Assembly: GCF_038502225.1 (NCBI RefSeq)
Contig: NC_091293.1
Location: 14,917,061 to 14,981,060, forward strand
DNA: 64,000 nucleotides
Direction of reading: 5' to 3'
Origin: Cherax quadricarinatus
Lineage: Eukaryota > Arthropoda > Malacostraca > Decapoda > Parastacidae
The first letter of the stretch is position 1, and every line of letters begins with the position of its first letter. Below are positions 60,640-64,000 of this stretch, piece by piece. Both the position numbers and the translations under genes were made by a program. Under the pieces are notes generated by a model that was given only the letters and a program-made list of their open reading frames with translations, was not told where the DNA came from and ran no database searches.

Positions 60640-62045
60640 AACATGTTTACATCATAGTTTTTCAGACTTTTTTGTTTATATTCAGTATGGCATTCCCACA
60701 CCAGTGTCCAGCAGTAGTCGGCCATCAGACTCATTGTCCGGCTTCCATAATAACTCTACTCCAGGATGGCCGTCTTGTTAAATTCCTTCACCGTGTTTAT
60801 CATTAACATCACCGAGGTTTCGGGGGTAAGGGAGGATCTAGGTGAAAATGGAGGAATTGAATCTTGAGGGACATCCAACATCCCAGTGGATGACAATGCT
60901 GTCAGAAGCACTTCTACGATATTTCTGTAACCAACACTGTGATGACTACCCAAGAAACCTGCACAAGTGTTCTGGAATACCACCCATGCTCTCGACTCAG
61001 CATCTTGCAGACATTCGTCAAAATGAAGATTATTTAGTTAACTTACGAACTGAGGTCCGTTAGAGTTACCTTCCTTCATTTCGGAGTCACTAACTTGGAA
61101 AACTTCTGATTCAGATCTGCAAACCCTGAGCCTTCTGTGTCCAAATCTTTGACGAAGATTTTAATTAGGCCTAGTTCGGTGTAAAGACGAAAGAAGTATG
61201 TCCTTAGGATCAACTAATGGCCTGTGCAGAACGCTCCTTATGTCTGCCTCGCACGATTCTCAAGTTGGCGACGTACATGGAATATAGTGCTGCTTTGTAT
61301 CTCGACTGTCTCACAGGCACAGAAAATCCTCCTTGAAGTTTCGGTAACAAACCATTTAATTTTAGGCGACCACAGACTTTTTCCACCAAAACTTCTCATA
61401 TCCTATCAGAGTGGCAAATTTTTGCATAGTTTCATATATTTCTTTCAAGTTTCTAGTGAGAGCTAATGGCAGATTTGGTAAAGTGTTGTTATTGTGAAGG
61501 TTGCCTCCAAACTTGTTTTGTTGGAATCGGTAGACAAACATTACTTTGTAGGATCACGATGTTTACCCAAACATCGAAACGTTCATTAACATCACAACAG
61601 TAACATACTGATTCTTTCAATATAAATTTTATAGGCTTTGGTTTCTAAAGAAACTGATTCTTGTGTCTGGGTACAGTAATTTTCGCTGGTGCAATCTTCA
61701 GTCATGTAGCCCTAACTGTTCCTTGAGTAAATTTAAATCACAAGCAAGACCACTAGGGTCACTTTTAAGCCATTAGTTATGGTTCCTGGTTGTTGATTCC
61801 AGTTGGTTCAAACTCGGAATCTGAGTTAGTGACTTCTTCACCGTCCAGGAGAAATTTATCTTCACAGGATGGTGGTGGTGATACTAAGAGATCCTCTGAA
61901 TGCTCCACTCCTCTGATTGCTGGATGAAGTTCTGGATATGTTATTTGGGTTTGTTTTTTATGACTATCCCGATATACTTGAGGCACAGAAATAACAATTT
62001 GGTGTGATCCTAGGTTCCTTTCATACAATCGGGACTGCATATGGC
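60640..62045 (-). pseudogene. Decayed pseudogene of a dispersed, uncharacterised protein family
   Basis: Minus-strand pieces in order: an N-terminal LHPAIRGVEHSEDLLV and SPPPSCEDKF (62040-61777), YCCDVNERFDVWVNIVIL (~61600), PLALTRNLKEIYETMQ (~61460), VCGRLK-like CGRLKLNGLLPKLQGGF (~61370), WDSR-like DSRDTKQHYI (~61300), MVFQNTCAGFLGSHHSVGYR (60983 on), MSLKIQFLHFHLD (~60870), ENLGDVNDKHGEG (~60820) and SLMADYCWTL (~60740). I recognise this from memory as a protein family found in many copies in arthropod and cnidarian genomes, whose intact members carry a HFLHSHLD...ENLGDVSDEHGERFHQD block. Its function is unknown to me; copy number suggests a transposon passenger. Many stops and frameshifts: certainly dead. 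Confidence 0.6.
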
Positions 62046-62650
62046 ATTCATGACTTCCTTACAGTAAAAAAAAAAAATCTTGTGAGAAGTTGTAGTAAGT
62101 CTTGCAACAATGAAGAGGTGCCAATACCTTGTTCTGCTCTCCGAGCTTCATATCATAGTAAAAATAGGTTGTTTTCACAATAGGCATAATGTTTCCTCTA
62201 CGCTATGTCAGAGTAAAACTGCCACACATATATAAAAAAAAAAACTGCCCAGTTTTAAGCAACCAAGAGGCACTATAGGCTTATATTTAACCTGACACTT
62301 GAAAATATCACTTACAATTAAAAAAAAAGCATAAAATCCATTAGTGATAAGAGCAATCTTATCCTTCCTCAAAATTCAAACAAAAGGATAAAAAAGACCA
62401 AGCGCTAGTAGACAATAACACAGTTGAAAAAAAATAGGTTGAGGATGGAGGATCAATTTCAGAGAAAACACACGTGGTGGAGTACAGTCACGTTCAGATT
62501 TCAATTCAGCTTCCCGAAATATGTTAGAGACGTGTTTTTAACGTGAACTGAAACCTTTGTTGACCAGCGTAATTAATTCCAGCCCTGGGCAAGGAAATGA
62601 TCACTTCCCATACTACCAGTCATAACCTAACTGAAAAATTATTGGGATAA
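62046..62650. other. AT-rich spacer, nothing recognised
   Basis: Several oligo(A) runs; no frame with domain signature. Confidence 0.4.
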
Positions 62651-62685
62651 TGAAAGTGGCAGTAGTAGTGGTGGAGGTAGTAGAT

Positions 62686-62716
<31 letters not shown>

Positions 62717-63140
62717 GGGTAGTAGCAGTAGTGGGGGTAGTAACAGTAGTAGAAGTAGTAATAGTTGTAGTAGTAGAAGTCCTACTAGTAATAATGGGAG
62801 TAGTAGTCCTAGTAGTAGTGTTACTACTACTACTATTAGTAGTTGAAGACGTAGTTGTATTAACTGTAGTAACTGTAAGTATGAAATAGTATTATAAAGG
62901 ATTGTAGTATTAGTAGTAATAATAATAGTAATAGTAATAATAGAAGTATTAGTAGTAATAGTGGTAATAGTAGTGGCAATAGCAATAGTACTAGTAGTCG
63001 TTGTAGAAGTAGTAGTAGTGTTAACAGTAGAAAGAGTAGCAGCCTTAGTAATAGTAGCAATAGTAATAGTAGTAGTAGTAGTAATAGTAGTAGCAGTAGT
63101 ATCCTTAGTAATAACAGCAATAGTAATAGTAGTAGCAGTG
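62651..63140. repeat. Degenerate (GTA)n array
   Basis: GTA/AGT triplets with many substitutions in two blocks (62655-62850 and 62900-63140). The Val/Leu-rich frames are repeat artefacts. Confidence 0.93.
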
Positions 63141-63456
63141 TTCTATATTCCCATCGTATTCTAGGTATAAATTTCGAACAAACGCGGCTGCTTTTCCATC
63201 ACTGTGAGGAAATCTTTTTAAAAATCCACGGTAAAATTAGTCATGTGTTTGGAAATTCAATCAAAATTCATGGATTGTCATCAGGTATTGAAAAACTAGA
63301 TGAGAGGTAATCAGGGGCAGGAAAAATTATTGATAATAAGATGAGCTCAGAATGTTAGAAATATATAAATAAAGAGAAATAAGCTCTAGGATTTAGATTT
63401 ATATTAATAAGATCAAGTATATGGATTAATAATAAACTCTAGGACATTGGTTTATA
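63141..63456. other. Spacer, nothing recognised
   Basis: AT-rich, with no frame above 60 codons. Confidence 0.4.
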
Positions 63457-63581
<125 letters not shown>

Positions 63582-63696
63582 GAGCTGGGATTTGGATTAA
63601 TATCATTGTGGATCATATGCAAAAACTCAATTATTAGCAATTGCAAATTTTATGAGGATGAATTTAAGAAATTTGTCACACAATGTGTGTAAAACG

Positions 63697-63703
63697 GACA
63701 CAC

Positions 63704-63801
<98 letters not shown>

Positions 63802-63806
63802 GCACG

Positions 63807-63852
<46 letters not shown>
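63697..63852. repeat. (CA)n microsatellite
   Basis: About 155 bp of CA with GC-type interruptions (CGCACGCACG). Confidence 0.98.
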
Positions 63853-63855
<3 letters not shown>

Positions 63856-63867
63856 GGAGCAGATATG

Positions 63868-64000
63868 TTGTGCGTGCCACTTACCACAATCTTCAACACG
63901 TCCCTGGAAACTGGGCAACTACCTGAGGTATGGAAGACGGCAAATGTAGTTCCCATTTTTAAAAAAGGAGACAGAAAAGAGGCACTAAACTATAGACCTG
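63868..64000 (+). mobile_element. CR1-like LINE reverse transcriptase, cut by the right window edge
   Basis: An open plus frame reads VPLTTIFNTSLETGQLPEVW, KTANVVPIFKKGDRKEALNYRP. This is the RT motif 1-2 region (…LF..SL.TG..P..WK.A.V.PI.KKGD....NYRP) of CR1/Jockey-group elements. It directly follows (CA)n, so the 5' side is truncated or interrupted; the rest lies outside the window. Confidence 0.9.

Overview
This is a eukaryotic, invertebrate-type genome window that contains no recognisable intact host gene. It consists almost entirely of transposable-element copies, foldback elements, satellites and very long microsatellites. From memory of such genomes, the (TA)n arrays of 80-180 bp, the several non-LTR retrotransposon families, the CR1 element ending in TTCTTATG-type octamers and the many (TA)n-flanked short elements fit a decapod crustacean (crayfish, lobster or shrimp). 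No database search was possible, so this is an inference.

Layout. 1-1230: satellite with a ~183-bp monomer. 1852-6070: (TA)n, a 390-bp TIR MITE, (TA)n, an RTE-like LINE (copy A), (TA)n. 6290-8580: degraded Gypsy-type gag/protease on the minus strand, interrupted by a 665-bp insertion made of two ~318-bp inverted arms with a 14-bp target duplication. 9150-15150: short dispersed repeats, a foldback element and several antisense pieces of a CR1-type LINE 3' end. 15157-21400: the best-preserved mobile element, a minus-strand Tx1/L1-like LINE with ORF1 (CCHC) and a 1,090+ codon ORF2 (endonuclease, RT, C-terminal Cys motif), running into a 100-N gap. 21501-28308: LINE fragments (CR1-like, I/Jockey-like) and a 158-bp foldback. 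28591-35798: two minus-strand copies and two plus-strand fragments of an unusual LINE with an N-terminal C2H2 finger, an RT with FLDD at the active site and a C-terminal CCHC plus restriction-like nuclease. 35800-40130: tRNA-like foldbacks, CR1 pieces, MITE copy 2. 40128-46022: two RTE-like LINEs (copies C and B) in tandem, separated and bounded by (TA)n. 46371-49490: MITE copy 3, a LINE fragment, low-complexity DNA and another foldback. 49607-56068: a 6.46-kb array of a 22-bp minisatellite with 1,760-bp higher-order structure. 56196-59727: 21-bp and 12-bp minisatellites, foldback copy 2, a CR1 3' end. 60640-62040: a decayed pseudogene of a dispersed protein family. 63868-64000: the start of a CR1-like RT cut by the window edge.

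Most interesting signal: four otherwise unrelated foldback families (six loci) carry, in each arm, a short module that reads on the appropriate strand as YUGAURA - one base - 4-5 bp hairpin - GAAA. This is the layout of a hammerhead ribozyme core. One family has canonical CUGAUGA. Others have UUGAUAA, a C3-to-U plus G8-to-A double change that preserves the known 3-8 base pair. Together with the 14-bp target duplication and inverted-arm structure, this suggests Penelope-like element terminal repeats or retrozyme-like elements. All members carry one extra nucleotide before stem II, so catalytic activity is unproven.

Most coding regions here are broken, and the window is best read as nested transposon strata. 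The (TA)n arrays lie at element borders again and again.
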